64,000 nucleotides of DNA from Fictibacillus halophilus (lineage in GTDB: Bacteria > Bacillota > Bacilli > Bacillales > Fictibacillaceae), in contig NZ_JAEACF010000002.1 of the NCBI RefSeq assembly GCF_016401385.1, positions 186,001-250,000 of the forward strand. The letters are read 5' to 3'. Each line of letters starts with the position of its first letter. Position 1 is the first letter of the stretch. The notes under the pieces were generated by a model. That model did not search any database. It was given only the letters and a program-made list of their open reading frames with translations, and was not told where the DNA came from. Position numbers and translations under genes: made by a program. This document shows positions 43,167-52,918 of the stretch, piece after piece.

Positions 43167-43673
43167 TCATTTTCGCAAAATCACAAACATACTCACACTC
43201 ATCGCTCCTATAGAAAAAATAGACGCAATGATGACACCGATCCATGCCATGAATAGGTCGTCTCCTGGAAAAGCGGGTTCCAGCGTTGCATAATACCAAA
43301 AAATCCATCCTAAGAAAAAGAGAAAAAACGCGCTCCCAATGAACGTCATCTTCACCTTATCCTTCCACGATCCCCTCCACACTTCAGAAAAGATCACCCA
43401 TGTAAAAAGACTAAGCGGTATGCACATCAATAACCCCGCCATAGCACCATAAGGAAGAAAGAAAAGAATAACAAAAGCTAGTGCGAATAGTGCTGCGTTT
43501 GCCACGAATAAAGTTATACCTGCTTGCCAATAGTTCGCACTCATAGGATATTCCTTCAATTTATACGTAATGTTTCTTACAATGCCAATAGAGGCAACAT
43601 CCCTTTGTTTTGTAATAAGGATTAATGTAAAAACAATTCCAGCTAACAATAAAACTGTCAAATAAACACCCAC
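43167..43673 (-). CDS. Small multipass membrane protein, unknown
   Basis: The product is 168 residues with five hydrophobic segments (for example YLTVLLLAGIVFTLILIT, ALFALAFVILFFLPYGAMAG and AWIGVIIASIFSIGAMSVSM). Starts at GTG 43673 with a weak ribosome binding site; a TTG at 43661 is an alternative. I recognise no family. It is alone on this strand between the Opp operon and the GRDP-like gene. Confidence 0.65.
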   Translation of the reverse strand: MGVYLTVLLLAGIVFTLILITKQRDVASIGIVRNITYKLKEYPMSANYWQAGITLFVANAALFALAFVILFFLPYGAMAGLLMCIPLSLFTWVIFSEVWRGSWKDKVKMTFIGSAFFLFFLGWIFWYYATLEPAFPGDDLFMAWIGVIIASIFSIGAMSVSMFVILRK

Positions 43674-43763
43674 TTTTTTACAATAAATTAGTCTTATATT
43701 ATCATTAAAGTAGAGAACTAGAATATAGCTATTTGGTAGGAGACGTAAAAGGAGGCGCCATCG

Positions 43764-44726
43764 ATGTTTGAACTATTTTTATTATTTTTTGCCATTGCCG
43801 TAATTGCTCCCCTTGTTATTAAATATACGACTAAACCGAACTATCAAAAGGTTGCAGAAAAAACGGAACTGCCACCGAACTTGGGGATTCGTGAAGATTT
43901 ACATTTACAAAAAAGTGTAAGGAACATGGAGAAAGCTCTCCCTCGTGAGTTTAAAGAAAAAATAAAGCGCAGATATCTTTCAGAACACCCGAAGGCAACC
44001 GAAGCCTACTTTGAAGTTGTATTTTATGAGCTTCAACGCTTCTTTATCATGTGTTCACTTTTAAATAATGTACCTATGTTCAGTAAAAAGGTCGATGACA
44101 TCTGGCACGAGATGCTAATGTATACGAAGGAATATGAAAAATTTTCTGCCGAACTTTGCGGTGAGCACATTCATCATGCTCCTAATGATGTTGTAGAACC
44201 CGATCCACATGGAAGAGCTTGGTTTGATTTTTTGTACGCAAAACTTTTTACGTTTACTGATTTTACACATATCGCTTGGGGTAGTTTCTTTCAAAATCCT
44301 CTACACTACGGATTTTTACAAGAGCTGAACTCACTATCTATTGAAGAGTTAAGTAAAAAATACTTTAGAGAAACAGCAAATAAAGAAACCGTTACTGCTC
44401 TGCTCACAAAAATTAAAGGAGACATAAAGCGTGTATCGCATGATAAAAATCCTTATACTGGATTAAAGGTTTCGCCACATTCAATAGATAGTGCACCGAT
44501 CTTAGCTGGCGCGATGCTTTATTATTCCTATAATCATTACGAAGACTATGACATGCACATGGCTAAGTTAAGTCCCGCTTCTAACTATTACTCAGGTAAC
44601 ACGACCGCTTGTGGAAGTGGTTGTGGAAACCACCGTAACGACAACGGCGGACATGACAGCAGCTGCAGCAGTGATAGCGGCAGTAGCTGTGGAAGCAGTT
44701 GCGGCAGTGGATGCGGAAGTAGTTAA
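43764..44726 (+). CDS. GRDP-like protein with membrane anchor and Cys/Gly/Ser tail
   Basis: The product is 320 residues, ATG after AAAAGGAGGCGCCATCG. An N-terminal hydrophobic helix (FELFLLFFAIAVIAPLVI) is followed by a helical domain with VDDIWHEMLMYTKEYEKFSA and a GEHIHHAP segment (about 125-145). That WH-x-x-L-x-T-x-x-Y-x-x-F pattern is characteristic of glycine-rich-domain-protein (GRDP, DUF1399-like) families. The last 40 residues are Cys/Gly/Ser repeats (SSCGSSCGSGCGSS). The gene ends with repeated GGAAGC-type codons. Function unknown; the tail suggests metal binding, cross-linking or modification. Confidence 0.72.
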   Translation: MFELFLLFFAIAVIAPLVIKYTTKPNYQKVAEKTELPPNLGIREDLHLQKSVRNMEKALPREFKEKIKRRYLSEHPKATEAYFEVVFYELQRFFIMCSLLNNVPMFSKKVDDIWHEMLMYTKEYEKFSAELCGEHIHHAPNDVVEPDPHGRAWFDFLYAKLFTFTDFTHIAWGSFFQNPLHYGFLQELNSLSIEELSKKYFRETANKETVTALLTKIKGDIKRVSHDKNPYTGLKVSPHSIDSAPILAGAMLYYSYNHYEDYDMHMAKLSPASNYYSGNTTACGSGCGNHRNDNGGHDSSCSSDSGSSCGSSCGSGCGSS

Positions 44727-44755
44727 AGCCTAGCATTACACTCTAAATAAAAGCA

Positions 44756-44795
44756 AAAGCCCTGCAAGTGATTCAACATCACTTTGCAGGGCTTT
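44756..44795. terminator. Bidirectional terminator between GRDP-like gene and swrC
   Basis: AAAGCCCTGCA / TGCAGGGCTTT arms with inner GTGAT / ATCAC, serving both convergent genes. Confidence 0.9.
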
Positions 44796-44799
44796 CTTC

Positions 44800-47700
44800 T
44801 TAATTCTCTTCTACTTCTTTACGATTCTTTTTAAAGATTTTGGAGAGGACTTCATACACGATTGGCACGATGATCAGCGTCAATAGTGTAGAACTCGCTA
44901 ATCCTCCGATTACGGTAACGCCAAGGCCTTTTGAAATCAGTCCGCCGCCACCTGAGCCAACCGCCAACGGAATCAATGCTCCGATTGTAGCAATAGCTGT
45001 CATCAAGATCGGACGAAGACGTGTTGCTCCTGCTTCTAGGATCGCATCACGCATACTCATTCCTTCACGTTCCATATGAATGATTCGGTCTACAAGTACG
45101 ATGGCATTTGTTACAACGATACCGATCAACATTAATAGCCCCATCATTACGGATACGGAGATGGTTTCACCTGCAATCAATAGACCTACAAATGAACCAA
45201 TTACAGCAAATGGAAGTGAGAACAGGATCGCAAATGGTGCGACACCTTCACGGAAGGTTACGACAAGTATGAAATACACGATCGCGATCGCCGCAAGCAT
45301 AGCCGCTCCAAGCTGTGTAAAGGTTTCGTTCATATCAGCCTGAACACCCGCCACTCCAACTGTAACTCCTTTTGGCATATCCAGTTTATCGATGTCTTTT
45401 TGGACTTCCGAAGTGGCTTTGGACATATCATCGCCCAATGCCTTACCAGACACGGTAGCATAATACTCCCCTTTACTTCGGGCAAGGGTATTAAGTGTTG
45501 TTCCTTTTTCAACCGTAACGAGCTCAGATAACGGCATTGTCGTGCCTAGAGCTGTTGGTACCTGTCTTGCTAAAATATCATCTACAGACTTAGGTTGTTT
45601 CGTTTGCTCCTGCTGAACGATAACGTCTAGTGTATCTCCATCTTTTTCGATCGTCGTTAAGACATCATCCGCTTTCATCGGATTGAGCATCATCACGATC
45701 TGACCTGTTGTTAGTCCATATTTTAGAATCTCATTCTGATCGACGTTAAACGTATGCTCGACGAACGCATCCTTCGCGCTTGAAGTAACATCCTCTAACT
45801 GATCGTTCTTCTTCATGGCGTCTTCAGCCATCTTTACCGCTTTATTGAGTTTATTCAAATCTTCACTGTAGAACGTATAGCTGACTTCATTTTCAGCTCC
45901 TGTTGATGCAGCGAAGTTCTGACTCTTCCATTCGCCTGATTGACCAAGGTCAGCGACATAGTCTTCTATTTCATTTCGCACTTCTGGGAAGTTTTCCATT
46001 TCTGGATCAAAGATGAGGTACATGAGTGCCCCGCCTTCTCCTCCACCGGCCATAGCCATCATTGGATCTGCGTTATCTGAAACAGAGATTTGAACGATAT
46101 CAATATAATCACGTTTTAGCATCTTTTCTTCTAATGCCTCAACGTTTTTCAATGTTTCTTCTTTAAGCTCCCCAGCTTTTGGTGTGTATGTTAAGTACAT
46201 CACTTTGTCTTCTTCACTGCCCATGAAGCTGAAACCGATGATAGGCGTTAAAGCTAAACTTCCTGCAAGTAAAAGAACTGCCAAGATAGAAGTGATAATT
46301 TTATGATTAAGAGATTTATTAAGAATCCCTTTATACCATTTTGCTAATTTACCCGTTTCTTTATGGCTGCTTTCTTTCTTTTCGCTATACAGCTTCTTTT
46401 TAAACAAAAAGTGTGATAATGCTGGAACGATTGTTATGGCAACAATGAGAGATGCCCCAAGCGCAAATGTCATCGTTAACGCGAAAGGCGCGAACAGTTC
46501 GCCTACCATACCACCCACAAAGATAAGCGGAGCGAATACCGCAACCGTTACGAGTGTGGAAGAAAGGATCGGCTTGAACATCTCAATCGTTGCTTCTCTT
46601 ATTAACGCACGTCCGTTTAATTTTTCTTCTTTCAAATGCAGTCGTCGATAAATATTTTCTACGACAACGATAGAGTCATCGATTACACGACCGATCGCAA
46701 CCGTAATCGCCCCTAGTGTCATGATGTTCAACGTGATATCCATCCAGTTAAGCACCAATAACGCCATGAAGATTGAAACTGGGATAGAGATGATTGAAAT
46801 GATCGTCGATTTAAAATCACGAAGGAATAACAGAATGATCAGCACGGCAATCAATCCGCCAAACAATGCTTTTTCAATCATGGTTGCTACTGAATCTTCA
46901 ATCGGTTTTCCTTGGTCGAGTGACACATCAATAACAAGACCATCTACTTTTGATTTTTCTTCTTTAATCAGTTCTTTTACACCATTCACGACATCAACGG
47001 TGTTGGCTTGCTGCTCTTTCACGATTTGAATGGCAATCGCTTCATCTCCGTTTGTTCGAGAAACGGATTCCACTTTACCAACCGTTTTGATATCCGCAAT
47101 CTCACTAAGCTTCACAAATGGTGTTGGGTTTGTTGCAGATGGTGTTACCGGAATCATCATGTTCTTCAGTTCATCCGAAGTCATGAACTTTCCATCAACG
47201 GCAACTGCTTCTTCCCCTTTTTCAAACTCATACAGTCCTAATGAAACAGCCATGTTGCTTGCTTGAATCATTTCTTTTACTTTATCTTCTGTGAGATCAT
47301 ACTGTGTCATCTTATCTTTTTTATATGTAAGATCCACTTCTTCAATGTGCTGCCCCGTAATTTTCGCGGATGCCACACCATCGATTTTCTCGATCTTAGG
47401 AAGAATAATCTCTTCAACTGTTGAAGTTAATTCAACGATATCCTCTTTCGTACTACTTACACTGAGTGCTGCAACAGGCATCATATTCATGCTGATCGCT
47501 GTTACAGTCGGCTCCTCAGCTGTTTCTGGCAACTCGACTGCATCCAGTGCAGATTGGAGCTCACGTTTTGCCTCGTCCATGTCTATACCGTATTCGTACT
47601 CCACTTGGAGATTAGACATGTTCGAATAAGAATTCGAGTACACAGCTTTAACATCTTCAAGTCCTTCTACCGCTTTTTCGATCGGCATCGAAACATCTTC

Positions 47701-47883
47701 CATTACTTTCTCTGGAGTAGCTCCAGGATAAACGTCCATCACCATCAAGTATGGAATTGAAACATCAGGAATCGTTTCCATATTCATGCGTGTTCCAGAA
47801 TAAATACCTGAGACTGTTATAATAATGGTAAGCAGCCATACAGCTAATTTATTCATTAAGACAAAATTAACTAAACCTTTCAT
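44800..47883 (-). CDS. swrC: RND-type multidrug/surfactin efflux pump SwrC (YerP, AcrB family)
   Basis: The product is 1027 residues with the HAE1 layout: a first helix (AVWLLTIIITVSGIYSGTRM), a large outer loop, six helices, a second outer loop and five helices. The proton-relay acids are in IGRVIDDSIVVVENIYRR (about residue 405). The second half contains MLIGIVVTNAIVLVDRIIHM. In B. subtilis SwrC (YerP) exports surfactin and aids swarming, and its gene is next to the TetR gene yerO, exactly as here. ATG 47883; it is divergent from yerO with an operator between. No outer-membrane partner is needed in a Gram-positive. Confidence 0.95.
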   Translation of the reverse strand: MKGLVNFVLMNKLAVWLLTIIITVSGIYSGTRMNMETIPDVSIPYLMVMDVYPGATPEKVMEDVSMPIEKAVEGLEDVKAVYSNSYSNMSNLQVEYEYGIDMDEAKRELQSALDAVELPETAEEPTVTAISMNMMPVAALSVSSTKEDIVELTSTVEEIILPKIEKIDGVASAKITGQHIEEVDLTYKKDKMTQYDLTEDKVKEMIQASNMAVSLGLYEFEKGEEAVAVDGKFMTSDELKNMMIPVTPSATNPTPFVKLSEIADIKTVGKVESVSRTNGDEAIAIQIVKEQQANTVDVVNGVKELIKEEKSKVDGLVIDVSLDQGKPIEDSVATMIEKALFGGLIAVLIILLFLRDFKSTIISIISIPVSIFMALLVLNWMDITLNIMTLGAITVAIGRVIDDSIVVVENIYRRLHLKEEKLNGRALIREATIEMFKPILSSTLVTVAVFAPLIFVGGMVGELFAPFALTMTFALGASLIVAITIVPALSHFLFKKKLYSEKKESSHKETGKLAKWYKGILNKSLNHKIITSILAVLLLAGSLALTPIIGFSFMGSEEDKVMYLTYTPKAGELKEETLKNVEALEEKMLKRDYIDIVQISVSDNADPMMAMAGGGEGGALMYLIFDPEMENFPEVRNEIEDYVADLGQSGEWKSQNFAASTGAENEVSYTFYSEDLNKLNKAVKMAEDAMKKNDQLEDVTSSAKDAFVEHTFNVDQNEILKYGLTTGQIVMMLNPMKADDVLTTIEKDGDTLDVIVQQEQTKQPKSVDDILARQVPTALGTTMPLSELVTVEKGTTLNTLARSKGEYYATVSGKALGDDMSKATSEVQKDIDKLDMPKGVTVGVAGVQADMNETFTQLGAAMLAAIAIVYFILVVTFREGVAPFAILFSLPFAVIGSFVGLLIAGETISVSVMMGLLMLIGIVVTNAIVLVDRIIHMEREGMSMRDAILEAGATRLRPILMTAIATIGALIPLAVGSGGGGLISKGLGVTVIGGLASSTLLTLIIVPIVYEVLSKIFKKNRKEVEEN

Positions 47884-47931
47884 TCATCCACCAACCCCTA
47901 ATTGACTTATCCAACTCAATTATTTATACTA

Positions 47932-47947
47932 ATGACTGATTGGTCAT
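47932..47947. promoter_or_regulatory. Probable YerO operator between swrC and yerO
   Basis: ATGACTGATTGGTCAT, outer five bases of each side perfectly inverted. It lies one base after TATACT (47925-47930), a likely -10 for yerO, and about 50 bp upstream of swrC. TGAC-N6-GTCA is a common TetR-family operator form. Autorepression and swrC repression are inferred. Confidence 0.65.
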
Positions 47948-47976
47948 TTGTCAATGAATTACTTAGGAGCGATACA

Positions 47977-48813
47977 ATGAGTAAGAAACAATTAATCATG
48001 GAAAGTGCCTTAGAACTTTTTGCACAGCAAGGGTTTGACGCCACATCTGTACAACAGATCACAGAACACGCCGGCATCTCAAAAGGTGCATTCTATTTAT
48101 CTTTTAAATCAAAAGACGAACTGATCAACGGTCTGATCGACCACTTTATGCTGAGTCTCATCTCAGATATTGACCAAGTAGTCAAAAATCATGAAACGGA
48201 TGCTAATCTTTTATACGAATTCTATCAAGCTGCGTTTCATTCTTTTCAAAAGCATTCTGATTTTGCAAAAATTTTTATTAAAGAGCAATCCAAAACTTTG
48301 AATGAAGAGCTTATCTCAAAAATACATCAGTATGATAAACTCATTGATAACATCATTCTAGGTATGTTAGACCGCATATATGGGGAAGAAATCTCACAGA
48401 CTCGTTATGATTTAATTTATTGTGTGAAGGGCTTCATTCATACGTATTCACACCTGATCCTGTTCTTTGACGTTCCACTGGATCTTCATACATTGAGTCG
48501 TTCACTTGCAGAGAAAACAGCACTGCTCGCCAAACATTCAGAAACGACATTTATCACAGAAGAGCTTTACCATACGATAAATGAGCCTTTTCATGTTCAT
48601 GTCACTAAGGAACAGCTGTTAGAAATGATGGAGCAAAAGATAGAGGAAGTGGATGATTCAACGTTAAAAGAGTCATTGAATCTCCTGAAACAACAGATGA
48701 TTGAGCCAAGTCTCAGTCCTGCTATTGTAAAAGGGTTGATCTTAAATCTGAATAATCATCCAGCATGTAAGCAGATTGCTTTTTTGATTCAGGGTTGTCT
48801 GAATAGTGATTGA
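47977..48813 (+). CDS. yerO: TetR/AcrR-family regulator YerO, repressor of swrC
   Basis: The product is 278 residues from ATG 47977 after TTAGGAGCG. The HTH is MESALELFAQQGFDATSVQQ followed by ITEHAGISKGAFYLSFKSKD (residues ~6-50), close to the TetR consensus. The long C-terminal ligand domain (about 230 residues) is typical for YerO. In B. subtilis yerO mutations raise SwrC expression. Divergent from swrC. Confidence 0.92.
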   Translation: MSKKQLIMESALELFAQQGFDATSVQQITEHAGISKGAFYLSFKSKDELINGLIDHFMLSLISDIDQVVKNHETDANLLYEFYQAAFHSFQKHSDFAKIFIKEQSKTLNEELISKIHQYDKLIDNIILGMLDRIYGEEISQTRYDLIYCVKGFIHTYSHLILFFDVPLDLHTLSRSLAEKTALLAKHSETTFITEELYHTINEPFHVHVTKEQLLEMMEQKIEEVDDSTLKESLNLLKQQMIEPSLSPAIVKGLILNLNNHPACKQIAFLIQGCLNSD

Positions 48814-48816
48814 AAC

Positions 48817-48856
48817 AAAAAAATCCTCCCGTAGTAACAGGAGGATTTCTTTGTTT
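48817..48856. terminator. Terminator after yerO
   Basis: AAATCCTCC / GGAGGATTT arms with a ten-base loop and T-rich flank (TTTGTTTT); possibly bidirectional. Confidence 0.85.
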
Positions 48857-48875
48857 TAGACTTTCTTCGTTGCAA

Positions 48876-49003
48876 GTTGATTGGAGTGTAAGGTGCGAGA
48901 CTCCTGGGGGATAAGCGGGACAGGTGAGACTCTTAACAGCGCATAGCGCTAAGAGGCTCACCGCACGCCCCCCGGAAAGGGAGCACCTGGAACGGAAATC
49001 AAC
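48876..49003 (+). repeat. Structured ~130-nt intergenic element, copy B
   Basis: Same architecture as copy A with about 90% identity by eye: ends GTTGATT / AATCAAC, inner hairpin GTGAG-CTCTTA / TAAGAG-CTCAC, and the GGGGG / CCCCC stem. The apical loop changes from AGA to ATA while the stem is kept. Lies between convergent yerO and gatB. Confidence 0.85.
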
Positions 49004-49043
49004 CACTCTCCTAATCAACAAAGCATACCAAAACAAGTCATAA

Positions 49044-50474
49044 TTATCTCTTTTTAAGTTCTTCCACAATCAGCTTGTTTACAAGTGGAGGGTTTGCTTT
49101 CCCTTTTGTTTCTTTCATCACTTGCCCAACAAGGAATCCGACTGCTTTTTCTTTTCCGTCTTTATAATCCGCAACGGATTGCTCGTTCGCATCAAGGATC
49201 TTCACGACGATTTCGCGGATTGCTCCTTCGTCTGAGATCTGCACGAGACCTTTTTCCTTTACGATTTTCTCTGCGTCGCCACCGTTCTCAATCAACTCTT
49301 TGAAGACCGTCTTCGCGATCTTGTTAGAGATCGTTCCGTCAGCGATCAGCTTAATCATACCAGCAAGACCTTCAGCTGTTAGAGCCGTTTGATCGAGCTC
49401 TTTGTTTTCATTATTTAAGTACGCGCTCACTTCACCCATGATCCAGTTGGAAGCTTGCTTCGCATCTGCACCTGCTGTAATTGTCGCTTCGAAGAAATCA
49501 GCCATCTCTTTTGTCATCGTTAATACTTTCGCGTCATATTCAGGTAGACCGAAGTCACCTACATAACGCTTTTGACGAGCATCGGGTAGCTCCGGAATGT
49601 CCGATTTCACACGATCCATCCACTCTTCATCGATAAAAATGGATACGAGGTCAGGCTCTGGGAAGTAGCGATAGTCGTCAGATCCTTCTTTTACACGCAT
49701 CAGGATTGTCGTTTTCGTCGCTTCATCATATCGGCGAGTCTCTTGAAGAATCTCTCCTCCAGCTGAAACCACTTCACGCTGACGCTTCTCTTCATGCTCT
49801 AACCCTTTTTGTACGAAAGCAAACGAGTTTAAGTTCTTGAGCTCTGCTTTTGTTCCAAACTTCTCTTGACCTACTGGACGAATTGAGATGTTCGCGTCAC
49901 AGCGCAATGAACCTTCTTCCATCTTACAGTCAGATACACCTGTATATTGAATGATCGCTTTAAGCTTTTCTAAATACGCATAAGCTTCTTCTGGCGTACG
50001 AATATCCGGCTCAGATACGATTTCAACAAGAGGCGTTCCTTGACGGTTCAAATCGACAAGCGATCCGTCTGCTGTATGCGTCAGCTTACCTGCATCCTCT
50101 TCCATATGGATACGCGTGATGCCGATTTTCTTTTTGTTTCCGCCCACTTCGATCTCGATCCAGCCATGTTCACCGATCGGCTTATCAAACTGTGACACTT
50201 GGTAGGCTTTCGGATTATCTGGATAAAAGTAGTTCTTGCGGTCAAATTTTGTTTCTCTATTGATTTCGCAGTTAAGCGCAAGTGCTGCACGCATCGCAAA
50301 ATCTACAGCTTGATGGTTCACAACAGGCAACACGCCAGGATGTCCTAAACAGATCGGACACACATTCGTGTTTGGCGGTGCACCAAAGTTTGTAGAACAG
50401 CCACAGAAAATCTTAGTGTTCGTTTTTAATTCAACGTGTACTTCTAATCCAATTATCGTTTCAAATTCGCTCAT
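49044..50474 (-). CDS. gatB: Aspartyl/glutamyl-tRNA amidotransferase subunit B
   Basis: The product is 476 residues from ATG 50474 after AGGGGG (a GTG at 50483 lies in that site), the exact B. subtilis length. Begins [18 protein letters not shown], with the zinc-site cysteines in [10 protein letters not shown] and [10 protein letters not shown], the [19 protein letters not shown] segment, and the tail domain [18 protein letters not shown]. Uses ammonia from GatA to amidate mischarged Glu-tRNA(Gln)/Asp-tRNA(Asn). Third gene of gatCAB. Confidence 0.97.
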   Translation of the reverse strand: MSEFETIIGLEVHVELKTNTKIFCGCSTNFGAPPNTNVCPICLGHPGVLPVVNHQAVDFAMRAALALNCEINRETKFDRKNYFYPDNPKAYQVSQFDKPIGEHGWIEIEVGGNKKKIGITRIHMEEDAGKLTHTADGSLVDLNRQGTPLVEIVSEPDIRTPEEAYAYLEKLKAIIQYTGVSDCKMEEGSLRCDANISIRPVGQEKFGTKAELKNLNSFAFVQKGLEHEEKRQREVVSAGGEILQETRRYDEATKTTILMRVKEGSDDYRYFPEPDLVSIFIDEEWMDRVKSDIPELPDARQKRYVGDFGLPEYDAKVLTMTKEMADFFEATITAGADAKQASNWIMGEVSAYLNNENKELDQTALTAEGLAGMIKLIADGTISNKIAKTVFKELIENGGDAEKIVKEKGLVQISDEGAIREIVVKILDANEQSVADYKDGKEKAVGFLVGQVMKETKGKANPPLVNKLIVEELKKR

Positions 50475-50486
50475 TTTCTGCACCCC

Positions 50487-51944
50487 CTACAGCTTCGGCT
50501 TTTCTGTGTGATGATCTGTTGCTTGTTCAAACGCATGTGCTACGCGATAAATCGTGCTCTCGTCAAAATGCTTACCGATGATCTGAAGTCCGATCGGCAG
50601 TCCATCTGAGAATCCACAAGGTACAGAGATCGCAGGCACACCTGCTAAGTTAACCGGAATTGTTAGAATATCGTTCATGTACATCGTTAAAGGATCTTTC
50701 GTCATAGATCCACATTTAAACGATGCAGATGGCGTTGTCGGCCCGATGATCACATCATATTTTTCAAAAATGTTCGTAAAGTCTTCTTTAATCAGCGTAC
50801 GAACTTTTTGTGCTTTTTTATAATAAGCATCGTAGTATCCAGAGCTTAACGCGAACGTTCCAAGCATGATGCGGCGTTTTACTTCCTCACCAAACCCTTC
50901 GCTTCTAGACTGCTTGTACATCTCGATCAAGTTCTCGCTGTTATCTGAACGCAGTCCGTAACGAACGCCATCAAAACGTGAAAGGTTAGCAGAAGCTTCA
51001 GATGATGACAGCAAGTAGTATGTTGCAAGCGCATAACGAGAGTGCGGCAGAGACACTTCCTCCCATGTTGCTCCAAGTCCTTCAAGTATTTTTAGAGCTT
51101 CCATCACACGCTCTTTTACGCCAGGCTCTACACCTTCACCTAGGTATTCTTTTGGAACCGCAATCTTAAGTCCTTTTACATCACCAGTAAAAGAAGCCAA
51201 GTAATCTGGGATGTCCACTTTTGCAGAAGTAGAATCCATCGGGTCGTTCCCTGCAATGGCTTGCAGTAGGTATGCATTGTCTTCAACGTTACGCGTTACA
51301 GGACCGATCTGGTCGAGTGATGACGCGAACGCGACTAAGCCGTAACGAGAAACCAGTCCGTACGTCGGCTTTAATCCAACAACCCCACAGAACGCAGCAG
51401 GCTGACGGATCGAGCCACCTGTATCAGAGCCTAGTGAGAAGAGTACTTCACTAGCTGCGACGGATGCCGCAGACGCACCGGAAGAACCTCCTGGTACACA
51501 AGAAAGGTCCCACGGGTTATGAGTTGGGTGGAATCCGGAGTTCTCGTTTGATGAGCCCATCGCAAACTCGTCCATGTTCAATTTTCCGATCGTGATCGTG
51601 TCCGCTTGATTCAAGCGTTCCACAACGGTTGCATCATAGATCGGTTCGAAGTTTTCTAAAATTCGAGACGCACATGTTGTACGAATCCCTTTTGTTACGA
51701 TGTTATCTTTGATTCCGATCGGCATACCAAAGAGCAGTCCTCTGTCAGCACCGGAAACGAGCTTTTCATCTAATTGTTTAGCCTTAATGCGGCTGTATTC
51801 TTCATTTAAGGTTAAAAACGCCTTTACTTTACCATCTACTTGATGAATGCGGTCAAACGTCGCATCCACAATGTCAGTTACACTCAATTCTTTTGTATGT
51901 AATAACTGATGCAGTTCTGAGATCTTTTTATCTAAAATCGACAT
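50487..51944 (-). CDS. gatA: Aspartyl/glutamyl-tRNA amidotransferase subunit A
   Basis: An amidase-signature enzyme of 485 residues with the Ser-cisSer-Lys triad: Lys in [10 protein letters not shown] (about 79), cis-Ser in [14 protein letters not shown] (about 154), nucleophile Ser in [17 protein letters not shown] (about 178). It produces the ammonia used by GatB. ATG after AGGAGGAAAG, 15 bp after gatC. Confidence 0.97.
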   Translation of the reverse strand: MSILDKKISELHQLLHTKELSVTDIVDATFDRIHQVDGKVKAFLTLNEEYSRIKAKQLDEKLVSGADRGLLFGMPIGIKDNIVTKGIRTTCASRILENFEPIYDATVVERLNQADTITIGKLNMDEFAMGSSNENSGFHPTHNPWDLSCVPGGSSGASAASVAASEVLFSLGSDTGGSIRQPAAFCGVVGLKPTYGLVSRYGLVAFASSLDQIGPVTRNVEDNAYLLQAIAGNDPMDSTSAKVDIPDYLASFTGDVKGLKIAVPKEYLGEGVEPGVKERVMEALKILEGLGATWEEVSLPHSRYALATYYLLSSSEASANLSRFDGVRYGLRSDNSENLIEMYKQSRSEGFGEEVKRRIMLGTFALSSGYYDAYYKKAQKVRTLIKEDFTNIFEKYDVIIGPTTPSASFKCGSMTKDPLTMYMNDILTIPVNLAGVPAISVPCGFSDGLPIGLQIIGKHFDESTIYRVAHAFEQATDHHTEKPKL

Positions 51945-51959
51945 ACGTGGTCTTTCCTC

Positions 51960-52250
51960 CTACTCCAAAATGTTCGGAACTTTAAACTGGCCATCTCTTT
52001 CTGAAGGCGCATTTTTCATCGCCTCATCAACTGATACAGAATTTCTCACTTCGTCTTTGCGAAGGATATTCTTCAGTTCCAGAACGTGTGTAGTCGGCTC
52101 CACGTTATCTGTATCGAGTTCGTTCAGTTCTTCAGCAAACCCGATGATCTTATCTAATTGTTCAGTCAGCATTTCGGCTTCTTCCTCCGTAACCGCTAAC
52201 CTGGCTAAATGCGCCACGTGCTTCACTTGATCTTTCGAAATTCGAGACAA
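51960..52250 (-). CDS. gatC: Aspartyl/glutamyl-tRNA amidotransferase subunit C
   Basis: The product is 96 residues, exactly the usual size, from TTG 52250, which follows GGAGGTGGCATGC; an upstream frame extension to 52265 has no site. Sequence features [20 protein letters not shown] and [14 protein letters not shown] are family hallmarks. It stabilises GatA on GatB and heads the operon. Confidence 0.96.
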   Translation of the reverse strand: MSRISKDQVKHVAHLARLAVTEEEAEMLTEQLDKIIGFAEELNELDTDNVEPTTHVLELKNILRKDEVRNSVSVDEAMKNAPSERDGQFKVPNILE

Positions 52251-52404
52251 GCATGCCACCTCCAAGACTTTCTATACGAAAAGTATTATTCTGATGATAA
52301 CAAAAAGCTTGCTGTATAAGCAACTTGAGGACGGAACATTCACGAAATTGAGTTATTTTTATGGGGTTTTTGTGGGATTTGGGGTTTGGTTTGCAGGTGC
52401 GCTT

Positions 52405-52515
52405 GTTTACGCGTTCGCCGGTAAATGGGTTGTGAGCACCGATGTGACGCGTGTGACCACCTGAAAATGCACCGCTACCACCTGAAGGCATCACTAATGC
52501 CGTACAAACAGCTCT
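52405..52515 (-). repeat. Second repeat family, copy 1 (inverted relative to copy 2)
   Basis: On the minus strand it runs from GAGCTGT through CTTCAGGTGGT, TTTTCAGGTGG, GGTGCTCACAACC and ends GGCGAACGCGTAA. The copy at 55363-55496 shares these blocks in the same order. Differences between copies hit codon positions 1 and 2 as much as 3, so it is unlikely to encode a peptide. Confidence 0.75.
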
Positions 52516-52521
52516 CAAGAT

Positions 52522-52553
52522 ATAAAAAAGAATCTACTTTTACGTAGATTCTT
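52522..52553 (-). terminator. Terminator of the YciI-like gene
   Basis: AAGAATCTAC / GTAGATTCTT arms with a six-base loop, then TTTTATATC on the minus strand. Confidence 0.85.
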
Positions 52554-52574
52554 CCGTATAGATACTTAAATCAT

Positions 52575-52829
52575 TTAAATTCCCCACTCATGAAGCTCTA
52601 AACGACGTACGCCTTCTTTAACGTAAGGATCTTCTTCTGCTAATTGTTTCGCCTCGTCTAGTGACTCCGCTTTATAAACGACCATACCGCCTGCTCCGTC
52701 TAAAAATGGTCCTTTTAGATGAACTTTATCTTGTGTCACAAGCTCTGCTAGGTAATCGAGATGTGCCTGACGGAACTCTTGATTAAGCTCTGGTTTTTCC
52801 ATATGTAAAATTGCTGCGAAATATGTCAT
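52575..52829 (-). CDS. YciI-family protein
   Basis: An 84-residue ferredoxin-like-fold protein from ATG 52829 after GGGAGGTAACAAAC. Features: FRQAHLDYLAELVTQDKVHL (with the family His), GPFLDGAGGMVVYKAESLDE and DPYVKEGVRRLELHEWGI. YciI-like proteins have a conserved His/Asp pair and uncertain chemistry. Monocistronic. Confidence 0.88.
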   Translation of the reverse strand: MTYFAAILHMEKPELNQEFRQAHLDYLAELVTQDKVHLKGPFLDGAGGMVVYKAESLDEAKQLAEEDPYVKEGVRRLELHEWGI

Positions 52830-52886
52830 GTTTGTTACCTCCCTCATTGTTACTCTCATCTTACTATAGTCAGCTCCATGCACAAA

Positions 52887-52917
52887 AGAAAAACATCCGG
52901 TCAGGAAAACCAGATGT
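52887..52917 (-). terminator. Terminator of the DUF3905 gene
   Basis: ACATC-GG / CC-GATGT arms with one mismatch and a nine-base loop, then TTTTTCTTTTG on the minus strand. Confidence 0.75.
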
Positions 52918-52918
52918 C

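Noticed and set aside
48722..49069. 115-codon minus-strand frame across repeat copy B
   Set aside because: It overlaps the yerO end, a terminator and repeat B; the translated part over the repeat equals that of copy A.
52162..52518. Frame encoding a Ser/Gly-rich peptide upstream of gatC
   Set aside because: It overlaps the start of gatC and the second repeat family; differences from copy 2 fall on codon positions 1 and 2, so no protein constraint.
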